Positions 1 to 10,259 of a DNA stretch of 64,000 nucleotides are shown one piece after another (within the stretch, counting starts at the first letter, position 1; every line of letters starts with the position of its first letter). This DNA is from Westiellopsis prolifica IICB1 (GTDB lineage: Bacteria; Cyanobacteriota; Cyanobacteriia; Cyanobacteriales; Nostocaceae). Below the pieces are notes generated by a model. It was not told where the DNA came from and made no database searches. It worked only from the letters and a program-made list of their open reading frames with translations. Location of the stretch: the NCBI RefSeq assembly GCF_004323185.1, contig NZ_NAPS01000002.1, positions 2,073,731-2,137,730 of the forward strand, given 5' to 3'. Both the position numbers and the translations under genes were made by a program.

Positions 1-1
1 A

Positions 2-173
2 AATGAACCACAAAGACACATAGACGCGGAGCGGCTACTTGCAGAAGTCGCTTACGCGCCTACCCGTAAGGGTAGACACGAAGATTTCTTGGTGATTTGG
101 AGCCTTGGTGTTTCTTGATCCAATTCCTTGGATATAGGTTTTCTTTGTGTCTTGGAGTCTTGGTGGTTCATTA
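2..173. repeat. Dispersed element with inverted ends (aaccac-aagac family)
   Basis: The stretch begins with aatgaaccacaaagacac and ends with the near inverted copy gtcttggtggttcatt, so both ends carry the same aatgaaccac-n-aagac motif in opposite orientation. The interior has gacgcggagcgg and a short hairpin, ctacccgtaagggtag. Related sequence recurs at 42778-42900 and 43164-43212. This looks like a small non-coding cyanobacterial repeat lying just downstream of the phosphorylase gene. I see no protein in it. Confidence 0.5.
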
Positions 174-177
174 ATTC

Positions 178-2391
178 TTAGACTAATACTTTGGCTAAAA
201 TCGGTGGTACTGTGACGGCAATTTCTGGGACGTATACTTGGGAAACGTAGTCAGCAATCATGCGATCAGTGTTAAATAGTGGTGCGTTGGTTTTAATGGA
301 GGCTTTCATCATCTGTATCCAACCGTGGGGAATGGCGTTAGCATCTTGGTTGTAGTAGAGGGGAGTGATTTCTTCTTCTAATAATTTATACAGTGATTCT
401 GAATCAATACGGTCTTGTAGTTCTTGATCACTGGTGTGGGCATCTTCGCCAATTGCCCAACCGTTAATGCCTTTACCGTTGGCGTCGGCTTGATAGCCTT
501 CGCACCACCAGCCATCGAGGACGCTGCAATTTATACCACCATTGAAGCAGACTTTTTGTCCGCTTGTACCGGATGCTTCTAGGGGACGACGGGGGTTGTT
601 TAACCAGACATCGACGCCTTGAACGAGTTTTTGGGCGGTGTAGATGTCGTAGTCTTCGATGAAAGCAACGCGGTTGGTGAGGGCTGGGTGTTTGCACCAC
701 TCCATCAAGCGTTGAATAATTCGCTTACCTTCTTCATCAGCGGGGTGTGCTTTGCCGGCGAAGATAATTTGTACGGGTCGGTCAGTGCTACCAAAAATTC
801 TGAGGGCGCGTTCCATGTCACGCAGGAGTAAATGACCGCGTTTGTATGGTGAGAAACGTCTCGCAAATCCGATGGTGAGTGCTTTGGGATCTAGTAGGGT
901 GTTGGTGGCTTGAATGTTTTGGTATTCTTCGCCTCGTCCTTCTCTAGCTTTTTTGACTTTATAGCGAGTGTGAGCGACAAGTCTTTCTTTGAGAATTTGA
1001 TGTCGCCACCAGAGTTCTTCGTTGGGAATATCGTCTACTTTTTCCCACATTTTGGGATTAACTGCATGGGTTTTCCAATCTGTTCCCAAATATTGATTGT
1101 ACAAATCTGCTATTAGGGGAGCAGTCCAGGTTGGTGCATGGACTCCGTTGGTAATGTAGCCGATGGGGACGTTATCTTCAGTGCGGTTGGGATACATGAC
1201 TGTCCACATTTGGCGGGAAACTCGCCCGTGTAATTCGCTGACACCGTTGGAAGTACGAGACATCCGTAATGCTAAAACAGTCATACCAAAGGGTTCCCAA
1301 GGATCGCCTAGTCGCCGTGCGCCTAATGCTAAGAATTGTTCCCGTGAAAGGCGTAGTTGTGGCCAGTAGTGGGCGAAGAACGAGTCCATTAAATCTGGAG
1401 AGAAGACATCATGACCGGCGGGAACGGGTGTGTGGGTGGTGAAGACACAGCGTTTACGTACATCTGTTTCGACGTCATAGAAGGATTTGTTGGTACGTTC
1501 AATTTCTTGGCGCACAACTTCTAAGGTACAGAAAGCGGCGTGTCCTTCGTTGAGGTGATAGACGGATGGCTGGATTCCCAAAGCTGTTAAAGCACGGACG
1601 CCACCAATTCCTAAAACGACTTCTTGGGCGATGCGAGTTTCTTGATTACCGCCATAAAGGTGTCCAGTTAACCAACGATCAATGGGATCATTGTCTTCGC
1701 GATCGCTATCTAAAAGATAGAGGGTGACTCGCCCGACTCGCACTTGCCAAATTTGTACTTTCACCCAACGCTGGCGAATTTCTACTTCGATGGTGAGTGG
1801 TTGCCCTTGCTCGTTTTTAATTAGTTCTATGGGCATACGGTGGAAGGGATTATCTACATAGTAATCTTCCTGCCAGCCGCTACGGTTCAAGCGTTGTCGG
1901 AAGTAACCTTGACGATATAGCAAGCCAATAGCAACCATTGGTACACCCAAATCGGATGAAGATTTGAGGTGATCACCTGCGAGAATACCTAAACCGCCAG
2001 AGTAGACGGGTAAGGATTCATGAATGCCAAATTCGGCGCAAAAGTAAGCAATAGGATTTTCGATGGTAACTTGCGGTGCGACTCGGTTTACCCAAGTGTC
2101 TTTTTGGGTCATGTATTCGTCGAATTCTTTGGCGAGGGCAGAAATTTGCTTCAGGTAAGACGGGTTTTCTGCTAGCTGGGTGAGCCGTTCGTAGGTTGCT
2201 GATTCTAAGATTGCTACTGGATTATGTCCACAACGCTCCCATTCTTGGGGATCGATAGTTTCAAATAAAGCGATGCGATCGCTTGTCCAAGACCACCAAT
2301 AGTTGTAGGCCAAATCTGCCAAGCGTCGCAGTGGTAAAGGCAATTTTTCACTCAAGCGAAACGCTGCGGTCATTGCAATGCTTTTAGTCAT
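178..2391 (-). CDS. glgP: Alpha-glucan (glycogen) phosphorylase
   Basis: This is a GT35 phosphorylase that removes glucose-1-phosphate from glycogen in the cytosol. The 737-residue protein starts with the DUF3417-type N-terminal domain (residues about 15-110, LADLAYNYWWSW). A catalytic-core block follows (about 116-165, CAEFGIHESLPVYSGGLG). The pyridoxal-phosphate site is SGTSGQK near residues 607-613, with Lys613 the expected cofactor lysine, followed by NGGINCSVLDGWW. These are hallmarks of the bacterial/archaeal short-type phosphorylases (TIGR02094-like). The gene stands alone: a repeat element lies downstream and a 0.9-kb AT-rich spacer upstream. The start ATG at 2391 gives a normal N-terminus. 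Assignment to the family is firm, but which of several cyanobacterial paralogues it is cannot be decided here. Confidence 0.95.
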   Translation of the reverse strand: MTKSIAMTAAFRLSEKLPLPLRRLADLAYNYWWSWTSDRIALFETIDPQEWERCGHNPVAILESATYERLTQLAENPSYLKQISALAKEFDEYMTQKDTWVNRVAPQVTIENPIAYFCAEFGIHESLPVYSGGLGILAGDHLKSSSDLGVPMVAIGLLYRQGYFRQRLNRSGWQEDYYVDNPFHRMPIELIKNEQGQPLTIEVEIRQRWVKVQIWQVRVGRVTLYLLDSDREDNDPIDRWLTGHLYGGNQETRIAQEVVLGIGGVRALTALGIQPSVYHLNEGHAAFCTLEVVRQEIERTNKSFYDVETDVRKRCVFTTHTPVPAGHDVFSPDLMDSFFAHYWPQLRLSREQFLALGARRLGDPWEPFGMTVLALRMSRTSNGVSELHGRVSRQMWTVMYPNRTEDNVPIGYITNGVHAPTWTAPLIADLYNQYLGTDWKTHAVNPKMWEKVDDIPNEELWWRHQILKERLVAHTRYKVKKAREGRGEEYQNIQATNTLLDPKALTIGFARRFSPYKRGHLLLRDMERALRIFGSTDRPVQIIFAGKAHPADEEGKRIIQRLMEWCKHPALTNRVAFIEDYDIYTAQKLVQGVDVWLNNPRRPLEASGTSGQKVCFNGGINCSVLDGWWCEGYQADANGKGINGWAIGEDAHTSDQELQDRIDSESLYKLLEEEITPLYYNQDANAIPHGWIQMMKASIKTNAPLFNTDRMIADYVSQVYVPEIAVTVPPILAKVLV

Positions 2392-3313
2392 AATTATTGT
2401 TTGTTTAGTTTTGTAAGTTTACTTGTCAATCACGATAACTAAAGTGACTCTTTGCATCAATTATTGGGGGTCATTTCACCTTTTAACCTATCTCTTGCCT
2501 TACAGTTAGTTATCGACAAAAACCTTTATCTAAAGTCTCTGCTTTTTCGTTTTTACCTTAAATTAAATCATCCTGCTTTTTCTGCCAATTTGCATAGGTT
2601 TATACTTCAATTTTATTGACATTATTTTAACTTATTTTCGATATTTTTAAGTTTTATTTAATTATATTTTGCTTTGAAATCATGCAAAGTCAAGATTCCA
2701 CTACATTACAACTAGGAAGTCTGACCAAAGAGATTCCTCAAAAACAAAATTTAATTAAAAAAGCAAAACAAATTAAGTTTATTGTGGATTTTAAAATTAA
2801 AACATAGTTCCGGGTAATTTCTGAAAAATTAGCATTATTACACGTAAAAAAATATATTTAGTGATTTTTAAGGTTGTATTTATAAGTCAAAATAAATTAT
2901 CATTTAAGATTTTATTGTTCATCATTACTTTTTGTTACATTTCTGTTCCTTTACCATAAAAAGTAATCATTAAATTTGTATATGACCAAATCAATGAAAA
3001 GAATTTCCTCAGTAGTTTTACACTCACTAATCTTAAATAAAAGTTACAATTACATTACTAAAATAGATAAAATTACAGTTGACTAAGCAACAATTTAAAA
3101 TATTCACATCACAAAAACCAGGAATTCCATACTGTTTGGTTCAGAATTTTTCGTCATAATTTTGGTCATGTAGAGACGTTGCAGTGCAACGTCTCTGGTA
3201 GGTTTAAATGTCAATCAATTTATCTGAACTAAGCAATATTGAATTGGATTTAATCTGCACAAGATTCAGGAAAGATGCAAAGTTCAGTAAATTATAGACT
3301 TTTGCCTGCTGCT
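2392..3313. other. AT-rich spacer without a convincing gene
   Basis: This spacer of about 920 bases lies upstream of glgP and downstream of fghA and is very AT-rich. A 41-codon reading frame at 2682-2807 (+) has no ribosome binding site and a Lys/Gln-rich low-complexity product, so I do not call it. The only structured feature is the hairpin at 3172-3196. Confidence 0.6.
3172..3196. repeat. Palindromic repeat of the agagacg...cgtctct family
   Basis: The arms agagacgttgc and gcaacgtctct are perfect 11-base inverted copies around a 3-base centre. The same agagacg/cgtctct ends appear at 57856-57925 and, in decayed form, at 49570-49597. It lies downstream of fghA and could also act as a hairpin at the 3' end of that transcript, but no T-run follows. 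Confidence 0.55.
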
Positions 3314-4156
3314 CTATTGTAAAAGAGCGATCGCATGATGACGGATGTGATCTTCAATAAAAGAGGCTATAAAGTAATAGCCGTGATCGTAGCCTTCTTG
3401 ATAACGCAAATTCAAAGGTTGATCTACTTCTGCACAAGCTTTGTCAAATGTATCCACAAGTAATCCTTCAGCTAAAAATTGATCAGCAGTACCTTGATCG
3501 ATCAGAATCTGACTGTGGTATCCTACTTGCTTGACTAACTCGCTAGCATCATAACCACGCCAAGCTTCTAAATCATTACCAAGATACCGACTGAAAGTTT
3601 TTTGTCCCAAAGGAGAACGTATTGGTGCAGCAATAGGCGCGAAAGCTGACACAGATTTATATTGTTGGGGATTTCGTATAGCACAAACCAGCGCCCCATG
3701 TCCACCCATAGAATGACCAAAAATGCTTTGTCGTTCTGGTATAGCTGGGAAATTTTCGGTAATTACAGCAGGTAATTCATCAACTACATAACTATACATG
3801 CGGTAATGCGAAGCCCACGGTTCAACTGTAGCATCAACGTAAAAACCTGCACCCGTGCCAAAATCCCAGTCCTCATCCTCGCCAGGAATTCCAGTGTTGC
3901 GAGGGCTAGTATCTGGTACTACTAACATTAAGCCGTATTTTGCCGCAAAACGCTGCGCTCCCGCCTTCGCCATAAAATTTTCTTCTGTGCAAGTTAAACC
4001 AGAGAGGAAATAAAGAACAGGTACTGGTTCATTATTTGCTTGTGGTGGTTGGTAAACAGCAAAACGCATTTCACCATTACAACTAGTAGAGGGATGGCGA
4101 TAAAAGCTGAGTTTACCACCAAAGCATTTTGATTCTGAAATGAGAACAACAGACAT
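3314..4156 (-). CDS. fghA: S-formylglutathione hydrolase
   Basis: This esterase hydrolyses S-formylglutathione to formate and glutathione, the second step of glutathione-dependent formaldehyde detoxification (EC 3.1.2.12). The 280-residue protein has the alpha/beta-hydrolase nucleophile elbow GHSMGG (Ser149). Asp225 (DQGTADQF) and His258 (EGYDHGYY) would complete the triad. [11 protein letters not shown] near residue 51 forms the conserved oxyanion region of the esterase D family. No glutathione-dependent formaldehyde dehydrogenase lies next to it in this window. The ATG at 4156 is preceded by AT-rich sequence, and the divergent gene begins 68 bases away. Confidence 0.95.
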   Translation of the reverse strand: MSVVLISESKCFGGKLSFYRHPSTSCNGEMRFAVYQPPQANNEPVPVLYFLSGLTCTEENFMAKAGAQRFAAKYGLMLVVPDTSPRNTGIPGEDEDWDFGTGAGFYVDATVEPWASHYRMYSYVVDELPAVITENFPAIPERQSIFGHSMGGHGALVCAIRNPQQYKSVSAFAPIAAPIRSPLGQKTFSRYLGNDLEAWRGYDASELVKQVGYHSQILIDQGTADQFLAEGLLVDTFDKACAEVDQPLNLRYQEGYDHGYYFIASFIEDHIRHHAIALLQ

Positions 4157-4224
4157 GTTTTATTGGTTAAATTAGCTAAACTAACGAGTGAAGGAGGCTG
4201 TTTAGATTTAGTTAAAAACATACT

Positions 4225-5388
4225 ATGAACCAAGAACAACAGGATATATTTGACTCGAAATCTGTTCCAGATTCATCAATAACTGGACAAAAACCCCAGG
4301 AAACGAATGAAAAGGTTTCTTATATTCATAAAACTGATCGTATTCGAGCTTGGAGTGAATTTATTAAGTCTATAACCCCATATATTTGGGTAGCTGTAAT
4401 TATTGTTGTCTTGATTCCGTTGTTAGGTAAATTTTTAATCGCAGGTTCATCACCACAAGATTATGTTATTGCTCAACCAACAAAAGAAAATATAGTGATT
4501 GTGGACAAAAAAGCTCCACCATCAGGAATAGAAGATGCGATCGCCACTGCAATTACAAATGCTCATGCTCAATCTCAGAGTTTCGCTTCTGCAAAATTAG
4601 ATCAGTGGGTTGATGAATTAATGACTCGTGTTGATCAGAGCTTTCTAGATTGGTATTTTAATTACTTCAATCAAAAAAAGCTAGAATTTAGCACTCCTTT
4701 TGTGTGGTTAACTTCAGCCGTAGCCCACTGGACAAATGCTAATCATCCCTCGCCTACACAAGCAGTAGCTGAAAAATTGACTGAGAATTTCCAAACAGAA
4801 TTTGCTAAACGTGTTCTTAGACCAAAAGTTGCTCAATTGGAATTAGAAAATATTACTAAAGAGACTATCGATTTTTATGTCGCCAAATTGAGTCAAAATA
4901 TTGCTGATATCCAAAGTAGTTACAAGATTCCTCAAGGAGATTGGGAACGTTATCTTGGTGATATTGCTATTACTGTTAATGATACAGAAGGTAATATTTC
5001 TAATTTATCTTTAAAGATTTTAACTGGAGGTAGTGCTTATTTACTGACAAAAGCCATGATTCCCGTCGTTACAAAAGTCGGGAGTAAAGTAGTGACATCT
5101 TTTGCTGGGAAAGCTGGTGCAAAAATGGCTGCTAAAACTGGTGGTGCAGTTGCTGCGAAATTAGGTGCAGAATTACTCGATCCGATTGTAGGGGTTGGTA
5201 TTATTATCTGGGATGTATGGGACTTTAACCATACAGTAGCAGTTGAAAAACCTATCTTACGAGATGCAATTAGTGATTATTTACAACAAGTCAAATTATC
5301 ATTGCTAGATAATCCTGAAAATGGAATTATGTCAGCAATTAATCAAGTTGAAAATGGAATGTTTAAAAATGTTCGTAGTCGCGCATAA
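4225..5388 (+). CDS. Uncharacterised membrane protein with glycine/alanine-rich C-terminal segment
   Basis: I do not recognise this 387-residue protein. It has a charged, disordered N-terminus, one strong membrane segment at about residues 51-73 (TPYIWVAVIIVVLIPLLG) and a long soluble, mainly helical middle. Near residues 275-330 comes a Gly/Ala-rich amphipathic stretch (SFAGKAGAKMAAKTGG, then DPIVGVGIIIWDVWDF) that may be a second membrane-inserting hairpin. The layout suggests a single-anchor protein with a large domain outside the cytoplasm. It is transcribed divergently from fghA, whose start is 68 bases away. Codon use looks like that of the neighbours. Function unknown. Confidence 0.8.
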   Translation: MNQEQQDIFDSKSVPDSSITGQKPQETNEKVSYIHKTDRIRAWSEFIKSITPYIWVAVIIVVLIPLLGKFLIAGSSPQDYVIAQPTKENIVIVDKKAPPSGIEDAIATAITNAHAQSQSFASAKLDQWVDELMTRVDQSFLDWYFNYFNQKKLEFSTPFVWLTSAVAHWTNANHPSPTQAVAEKLTENFQTEFAKRVLRPKVAQLELENITKETIDFYVAKLSQNIADIQSSYKIPQGDWERYLGDIAITVNDTEGNISNLSLKILTGGSAYLLTKAMIPVVTKVGSKVVTSFAGKAGAKMAAKTGGAVAAKLGAELLDPIVGVGIIIWDVWDFNHTVAVEKPILRDAISDYLQQVKLSLLDNPENGIMSAINQVENGMFKNVRSRA

Positions 5389-5632
5389 AGACTAATCTTA
5401 ATTAAAGATAGAGAGACGCACCTGAGGCAAAGAAATTTTAATCGTAAGTGATTAGCCGGACTTAGTATCAGATGTAAATTCCAAATGATATATTCTCTTT
5501 ATAGAGATTAACTGTAATTTAATTAACAGTTAAACATAATATAAAACGTAGCGTTTCCACGCTATACCTATGCTGCTAGCAGGTTACACTAGGTCTGATA
5601 ACAGCGGTTTTACCGTTTACGATGAGGCTTTT

Positions 5633-6199
5633 ATGGCTGTTGATCTGGTAGAGATTGCCAACTACTTAGATAACCTTGGTTGGGATTATCGTGTAGATGA
5701 AGAAGAAGAGCGTATTATCACAGGAGTAGAAAGTGATAATGTCGAGGACTTTTTAATTGTTGTGCAGTTAGATGAGGATGGGAAGTTTTTTCGGCTATTT
5801 GCGCCACAGGTGTTGGCAGGAGTGCAAGATCATCCCCATAAAGCAGCCATTCTCCAAACAATGCTAGCAATATCCTGGGAAACCAAAATGCTGCAATGGG
5901 AGTATGATCCTTCCGATGGTGAAATTCGTGCCATTATTGAGTTCCCCTTGGAAGATTCGATTCTTACAGAAAAACAATTTAACCGTTGTTTGAGTGGCTT
6001 AATTCAGCTTGTTGATAATGTCGCCATACCTCGTTTGCAAGGGGTGATGGAAACCGGTCATGATCCAGGTAATGTAGAATTGGGAGAAAGAATTTTATTA
6101 AGTATTCAACAAGAAGCACCAGGATTGCTAGACCTGTTAGAGAAAGCAATGGAAGCCCGTAAAAAGCGGGGGAGTTTTCCGAACGAATCAACCGAATGA
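5633..6199 (+). CDS. YbjN-domain protein
   Basis: The protein is about 188 residues and carries a YbjN-type fold, which resembles the chaperone-like sensory-regulator family but has no defined reaction. Typical segments are EIANYLDNLGWDYRVDEEEE at the N-terminus, FFRLFAPQV in the middle and MLQWEYDPSDGEIRAIIEFP in the second half. The frame is open from 5570, but I chose the ATG at 5633 because gagg lies 5-6 bases upstream of it and the protein family starts here. The upstream ATG lacks a ribosome site. DUF3318 follows 67 bases downstream in the same direction, so the two may be co-transcribed. Family assignment is good; role unknown. Confidence 0.8.
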   Translation: MAVDLVEIANYLDNLGWDYRVDEEEERIITGVESDNVEDFLIVVQLDEDGKFFRLFAPQVLAGVQDHPHKAAILQTMLAISWETKMLQWEYDPSDGEIRAIIEFPLEDSILTEKQFNRCLSGLIQLVDNVAIPRLQGVMETGHDPGNVELGERILLSIQQEAPGLLDLLEKAMEARKKRGSFPNESTE

Positions 6200-6266
6200 G
6201 TAATGAAATAGCTATACTCCAAAGTGATACGCTCAATATACTGAAATTTTTCTAGGGTTGGATATT

Positions 6267-6914
6267 ATGACATCTTATGCAACCTCCTCTGCTAAAGCAG
6301 AAATGAGTGAACTCCGGCGTCTTAAGGGTTTGCTACCACCAGAATTGCAAAGTTGGGTAACTGTTGAAGGTACAACAGAGGTAAATCCACCCCTAATTCG
6401 CTGCGAAGAAATTGGTAAAGACCAAGTAGAAATTCAAATTGACTTGGTGAAATGGGATACGCTGGCAATGGATCAGCGTAATCTACTATTCTGGCACGAA
6501 GTCGCGCGCATTCAAAATGATACCATTCCCAAAGATGGTTGGGAAATGGCTGCTTTGGCGATTGGTTTGGGTGGTGCTGTTGGCGAATTATGGGTACAGG
6601 ATGCTTTATTGCTGATATTAGCCTTAGCACTATGCGGTGTTTCTGGCTGGCGACTTTATCAAAAAAACAATGGGGAAAAGCAACTTAGAGAATTTATTGA
6701 AGCTGATGAAAAAGCGATCGCTTTAGCAACTCGTTTTGGATACAGTCTTCCCAACGCTTATAAAAGTTTAGGTAGCGCTTTAAAAACCCTAATTGATATG
6801 ACTCCTAGCAAGCGTCAACGTTCTAAATACGAAGGACGACTCTCAGCCCTCAAACGCAGTGCTAATAAAGTTAGGGCAAAATCCAAGACTACTGTGGATG
6901 AAGGGATATATTAA
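6267..6914 (+). CDS. DUF3318-domain membrane protein
   Basis: This is a conserved cyanobacterial protein of about 215 residues. The N-terminal part (AEMSELRRLKGLLPPELQSW, then LLFWHEVARIQ) and the hydrophobic hairpin around residues 95-130 (MAALAIGLGG, LLLILALALCGVSGW) match the DUF3318 family as I know it. The C-terminus is basic and Lys/Arg-rich (SKRQRSKYEGRLSALKR). A TTG at 6258 is an alternative start. I prefer the ATG at 6267, which has aggg about 9 bases upstream. A 9-base tandem repeat begins right at the stop codon. Biochemical role unknown. Confidence 0.85.
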   Translation: MTSYATSSAKAEMSELRRLKGLLPPELQSWVTVEGTTEVNPPLIRCEEIGKDQVEIQIDLVKWDTLAMDQRNLLFWHEVARIQNDTIPKDGWEMAALAIGLGGAVGELWVQDALLLILALALCGVSGWRLYQKNNGEKQLREFIEADEKAIALATRFGYSLPNAYKSLGSALKTLIDMTPSKRQRSKYEGRLSALKRSANKVRAKSKTTVDEGIY

Positions 6915-6948
6915 GGGAGACAAGGGAGACAAGGGAGACAAGGGAGAA
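6914..6948. repeat. Tandem 9-base repeat (gggagacaa)
   Basis: Nearly four copies of gggagacaa follow the stop codon of the DUF3318 gene. Related gggagacaagg tracts occur at 13896-13931, 40322-40400 and inside the radical SAM gene (50341-50385, 51645-51695). Confidence 0.8.
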
Positions 6949-7037
6949 TCTTTATTTCAATCTTGATACTTCCTCACCTCTCTATCTCCCCATTAACCTT
7001 AACGAGTTAATCAAATTTTGCCAACCGTTACAAACCC

Positions 7038-8567
7038 CTATTCCAGGTGTCTTCGCTTCAACCAAACACCAGCTAACCCCAGTAAAACTAGACCAGCAGT
7101 TGTAGTTGATTTTGGTGGATTTTGCGCTTGATTGAAGTTACCCAATTCTGTAGTGTTTACCTTAAACGAGTAGAGGAAGCCAGGAACTAACCTTTGACCT
7201 TTGGGACAATAAGTGTCAATTGTGACTTTGCTAACGCTGCTACCGTCTTGATTGCTGCAAACATCGAATTGTACATCATCATCATTTTGGGTGACGCTAT
7301 AGTCGTTATCAGTACCTATTAGCAAGGCATAAGAACCATTTCTGAGTTTAGGGCCAATTGTTAGACCTTCCATTTTTTCTGGTATCTTTGTCCAGTCACC
7401 AGGATTTTCAGGATTCAAAGTTTGTGCTACATCGAAAAACAGAGTTTTACTAACTGGATTTACACCTGTTGGTAAAGTGTTTGTGCCTGTGAGACTAGTA
7501 TTACTGACGTCAGTTGCACCGACAAGGCTAATTTTGTAAACGCGCTTGCTTGCAACAGGATTGGGGGTGTCAGTGGGATCATCGGCTAAATCATTCAGCA
7601 CGTCTACCCCGAACCCGCGATTATCTCTTTCCAAAACTAAAAATTCTTGTTGATTGAGAGCAGTTATAGCACTGATCCCGATATTTCGACCTTGGGCATT
7701 TTGTCCAAAATCATTGTCAGTACCAGGAATGCGATCGTTGATCTCTGTTAAACTTTCTAATTGATAAATATACTGAGCTGTACTCTGGCCAGTAGCAATA
7801 TCAAATTCTACCAATCGCAGATTACGACTATAGCGTCCATCGTTCCTACCATTATTATCTACGCCTTCATTTACTAATGGGTCTTGGAGCATGGCAAATA
7901 ATTTTTTGCCATCTGGGCTAATAGTTAATCCTTCAAAACCCCGATTATCTTGACGTCCATTTATGATTGTTGGACGACCATCGACATAGTTGAGAGTGCT
8001 TCCTGCTTTGGGAATAAGATTATCTGGGATCACGAATGATCTGATGAACTCACCCTTGGGACTAAATTCATAAACAGAGGGACCATATTCATCGGAAATG
8101 TAAAAATTCCCATTGGAAGCGACTGCAAACCCCTCTGGATCAAAACTCTGACCAAGAACTGCTTTATCACTGTTGAGTAATTGCGGGTTTAAGCCATTGA
8201 AGCTTTGACCATCTTTTTTGAAGACAATTGTCTCTAGAATTTTAAATTTTCTGATCTTCCCCGTGATTGGGTTAATATCAAGGGAAAATTTTTGTATCCG
8301 TGTTTCGTAGGGAATGACACCGCCACCAGGGCCGCGATCGCTCAAAGCATAGTAAACATTGTTTGTGCGATCGTAGTACAAATCTGAGAAAAATCCTAAG
8401 CGGTTTTTATTGGCACTATTACCATCGTAGGGATATAAGTCAGTGCTTCTACCGGGAATAGTTAAAGTATCGCTCAGGGAGATACCATAAGCAGATGTTG
8501 CATATCCAGTAACACTCAGAACGAGTGAGCAGGTGAGTACGGAAAACCAATGTCTGAATTGAACCAT
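7038..8567 (-). CDS. Secreted phytase-like esterase with C-terminal sorting anchor
   Basis: This 509-residue exported protein has a signal peptide (residues 1-29, WFSVLTCSLVLSVTGYATSA). Its beta-propeller-like body matches the phytase-like esterase family (PF13449): DRGPGGGVIPYETRIQKF, FDPEGFAVASNGNFYISDEY, and DNRGFEGLTISPDGKKLFAM. The C-terminus has a short hydrophobic helix followed by basic residues (AGLVLLGLAGVWLKRRH), which resembles a PEP-CTERM-type sorting tail but without a clear PEP motif. The family is linked to phosphate-ester hydrolysis, but the substrate here is unknown. The gene has no co-directional partner close by. Confidence 0.85.
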   Translation of the reverse strand: MVQFRHWFSVLTCSLVLSVTGYATSAYGISLSDTLTIPGRSTDLYPYDGNSANKNRLGFFSDLYYDRTNNVYYALSDRGPGGGVIPYETRIQKFSLDINPITGKIRKFKILETIVFKKDGQSFNGLNPQLLNSDKAVLGQSFDPEGFAVASNGNFYISDEYGPSVYEFSPKGEFIRSFVIPDNLIPKAGSTLNYVDGRPTIINGRQDNRGFEGLTISPDGKKLFAMLQDPLVNEGVDNNGRNDGRYSRNLRLVEFDIATGQSTAQYIYQLESLTEINDRIPGTDNDFGQNAQGRNIGISAITALNQQEFLVLERDNRGFGVDVLNDLADDPTDTPNPVASKRVYKISLVGATDVSNTSLTGTNTLPTGVNPVSKTLFFDVAQTLNPENPGDWTKIPEKMEGLTIGPKLRNGSYALLIGTDNDYSVTQNDDDVQFDVCSNQDGSSVSKVTIDTYCPKGQRLVPGFLYSFKVNTTELGNFNQAQNPPKSTTTAGLVLLGLAGVWLKRRHLE

Positions 8568-9319
8568 TACTAATATTCAAAATGTGACTATTTTTCAGCA
8601 TTGGGCTACCGTATTAAGGCTAGGTTAACCGTCAGACTTAGTAGTGTTCTTTAACCAAAATTTTACAAACTTGATTTAATTCTTGGTTTTATCTTTATAA
8701 AGTTAACTAAGGTAAGGTGACTAAGAGCGATCGCTCGCATATGAATTCTTCTATGTATTTACATGTAGATTCGGGATAAATGTGCTATTTATTAAACTGT
8801 TATGTGATGCATAAAATAGTGAGTTTACTATTGTAAAAAATCTATCTTTCTTTGTCTATTAGTTTGAACTATTATTTTAGGGAAGTTGATGTATTTCTTG
8901 ATCCTGTATAAAAATAATTCTTAATTTTCAAGTAATTAATAATACTTAAATAGGGTAGACGTTCCCGGCAGGGTAGGGCTTCAAGGCAAAGTAGCTTTTG
9001 TAGGAAAATATTTAGTTTTTGATTTGAAATCTACCTGCACAAATATCACGCCTCTACCCAGTAAACTAATTTAAAAACTTTATCTACTTGAAGATTTAAT
9101 GAAATCTCACCGATTGTTCGGTATTCACAAAAGATGTTTGATAACTTTGCTTAAAGAATTGTTTAGTAATTAAATTAAGATAAATACTCACATACAAAAA
9201 TTTGCTCAAAAAATATTTTTGTGAGTAAACAAGCTTGTGCTGTATTTGAATTCCCATTATGGGTATTCTAAGTACAAGCGCGATCGCGACTAAAAATCAT
9301 CGTAAATACCTGGAAGACT
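8568..9319. other. Long spacer between divergent genes
   Basis: This spacer of about 750 AT-rich bases lies between the phytase-like gene and the UDP-glucuronate decarboxylase gene, so it must hold promoters for both. HIP1 octamers occur near 8728 and 9279. The segment at 8957-9000 (gtagacgttcccggcaggg, cttcaaggcaaag) resembles dispersed repeat debris also seen near 22420. I see no gene. Confidence 0.6.
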
Positions 9320-10255
9320 ATGAGAATTTTGGTGACGGGCGGTGCTGGGTTTATTGGCTCACATTTAATCGACCGACTAATAGCTGATGGACATGAAGTA
9401 ATTTGCTTAGATAACCTCTATACAGGTCATAAACGCAACTTCCTCAAGTGGATGGATCATCCTTATTTTGAATTTATCCGTCATGACATCACCGAACCGA
9501 TCCGCTTAGAAGTAGATCAAATTTACCATTTAGCTTGTCCAGCTTCCCCAGTACATTATCAGTACAACCCAGTCAAAACTGTAAAAACCAACGTCATGGG
9601 TACGTTAAACATGCTGGGGTTAGCAAAGCGTGTGAAAGCTCGCTTTTTATTGGCTTCCACAAGTGAAGTTTATGGTGATCCAGAAGTTCATCCCCAAAAC
9701 GAAGAATACAGGGGTAGTGTGAATCCGATTGGACTGCGTTCATGCTATGACGAAGGCAAGCGTATTGCTGAAACTTTAGCATTTGATTATTACAGACAAA
9801 ACAAAGTTGACATTAGAGTTGCTCGGATATTTAACACATATGGCCCCCGCATGTTAGAAAACGATGGTCGGGTAGTCAGTAATTTTGTAGTTCAAGCATT
9901 ACGAGGTATTCCATTAACCGTATACGGTGAAGGGTCACAAACACGTAGTTTTTGTTACGTATCTGACCTAGTAGAAGGACTGATGCGACTCATGAATAAT
10001 GACTATATTGGACCCATTAATTTAGGAAATCCTGACGAATACACAATCCTAGAACTGGCTCAGGCTGTACAAAATCTTATTAATCCCAATGCAGAAATTA
10101 AGTTTGAACCACTACCTGCTGATGACCCGCGCCGCCGTCGCCCCGATATTACCAGAGCAAAGACTTGGTTAAATTGGGAACCTACCGTTCCACTACAAGA
10201 AGGGTTAAAACTGACTATAGAAGATTTTCGCGAACGTATAAAAAATGGTCATTAG
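9320..10255 (+). CDS. UDP-glucuronate decarboxylase (UDP-xylose synthase), SDR family
   Basis: This cytosolic extended short-chain dehydrogenase converts UDP-glucuronate to UDP-xylose with bound NAD. The 311-residue protein has the Rossmann motif GGAGFIGS (residues 7-14), the catalytic STSE (113-116) and Y-DEG-K (Tyr143, Lys147). [18 protein letters not shown] is characteristic of the decarboxylase branch. ggaag sits a few bases before the ATG. UDP-glucose 6-dehydrogenase, which makes its substrate, follows 118 bases downstream. Together they would turn UDP-glucose into UDP-xylose for extracellular polysaccharide. A dTDP-glucose dehydratase role is less likely given these motifs. Confidence 0.92.
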   Translation: MRILVTGGAGFIGSHLIDRLIADGHEVICLDNLYTGHKRNFLKWMDHPYFEFIRHDITEPIRLEVDQIYHLACPASPVHYQYNPVKTVKTNVMGTLNMLGLAKRVKARFLLASTSEVYGDPEVHPQNEEYRGSVNPIGLRSCYDEGKRIAETLAFDYYRQNKVDIRVARIFNTYGPRMLENDGRVVSNFVVQALRGIPLTVYGEGSQTRSFCYVSDLVEGLMRLMNNDYIGPINLGNPDEYTILELAQAVQNLINPNAEIKFEPLPADDPRRRRPDITRAKTWLNWEPTVPLQEGLKLTIEDFRERIKNGH

Positions 10256-10259
10256 TGAT

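Noticed and set aside
2682-2807. 41-codon frame in the glgP-fghA spacer
   Set aside because: No ribosome binding site, low-complexity Lys/Gln composition caused by AT-rich DNA, and no recognised match.
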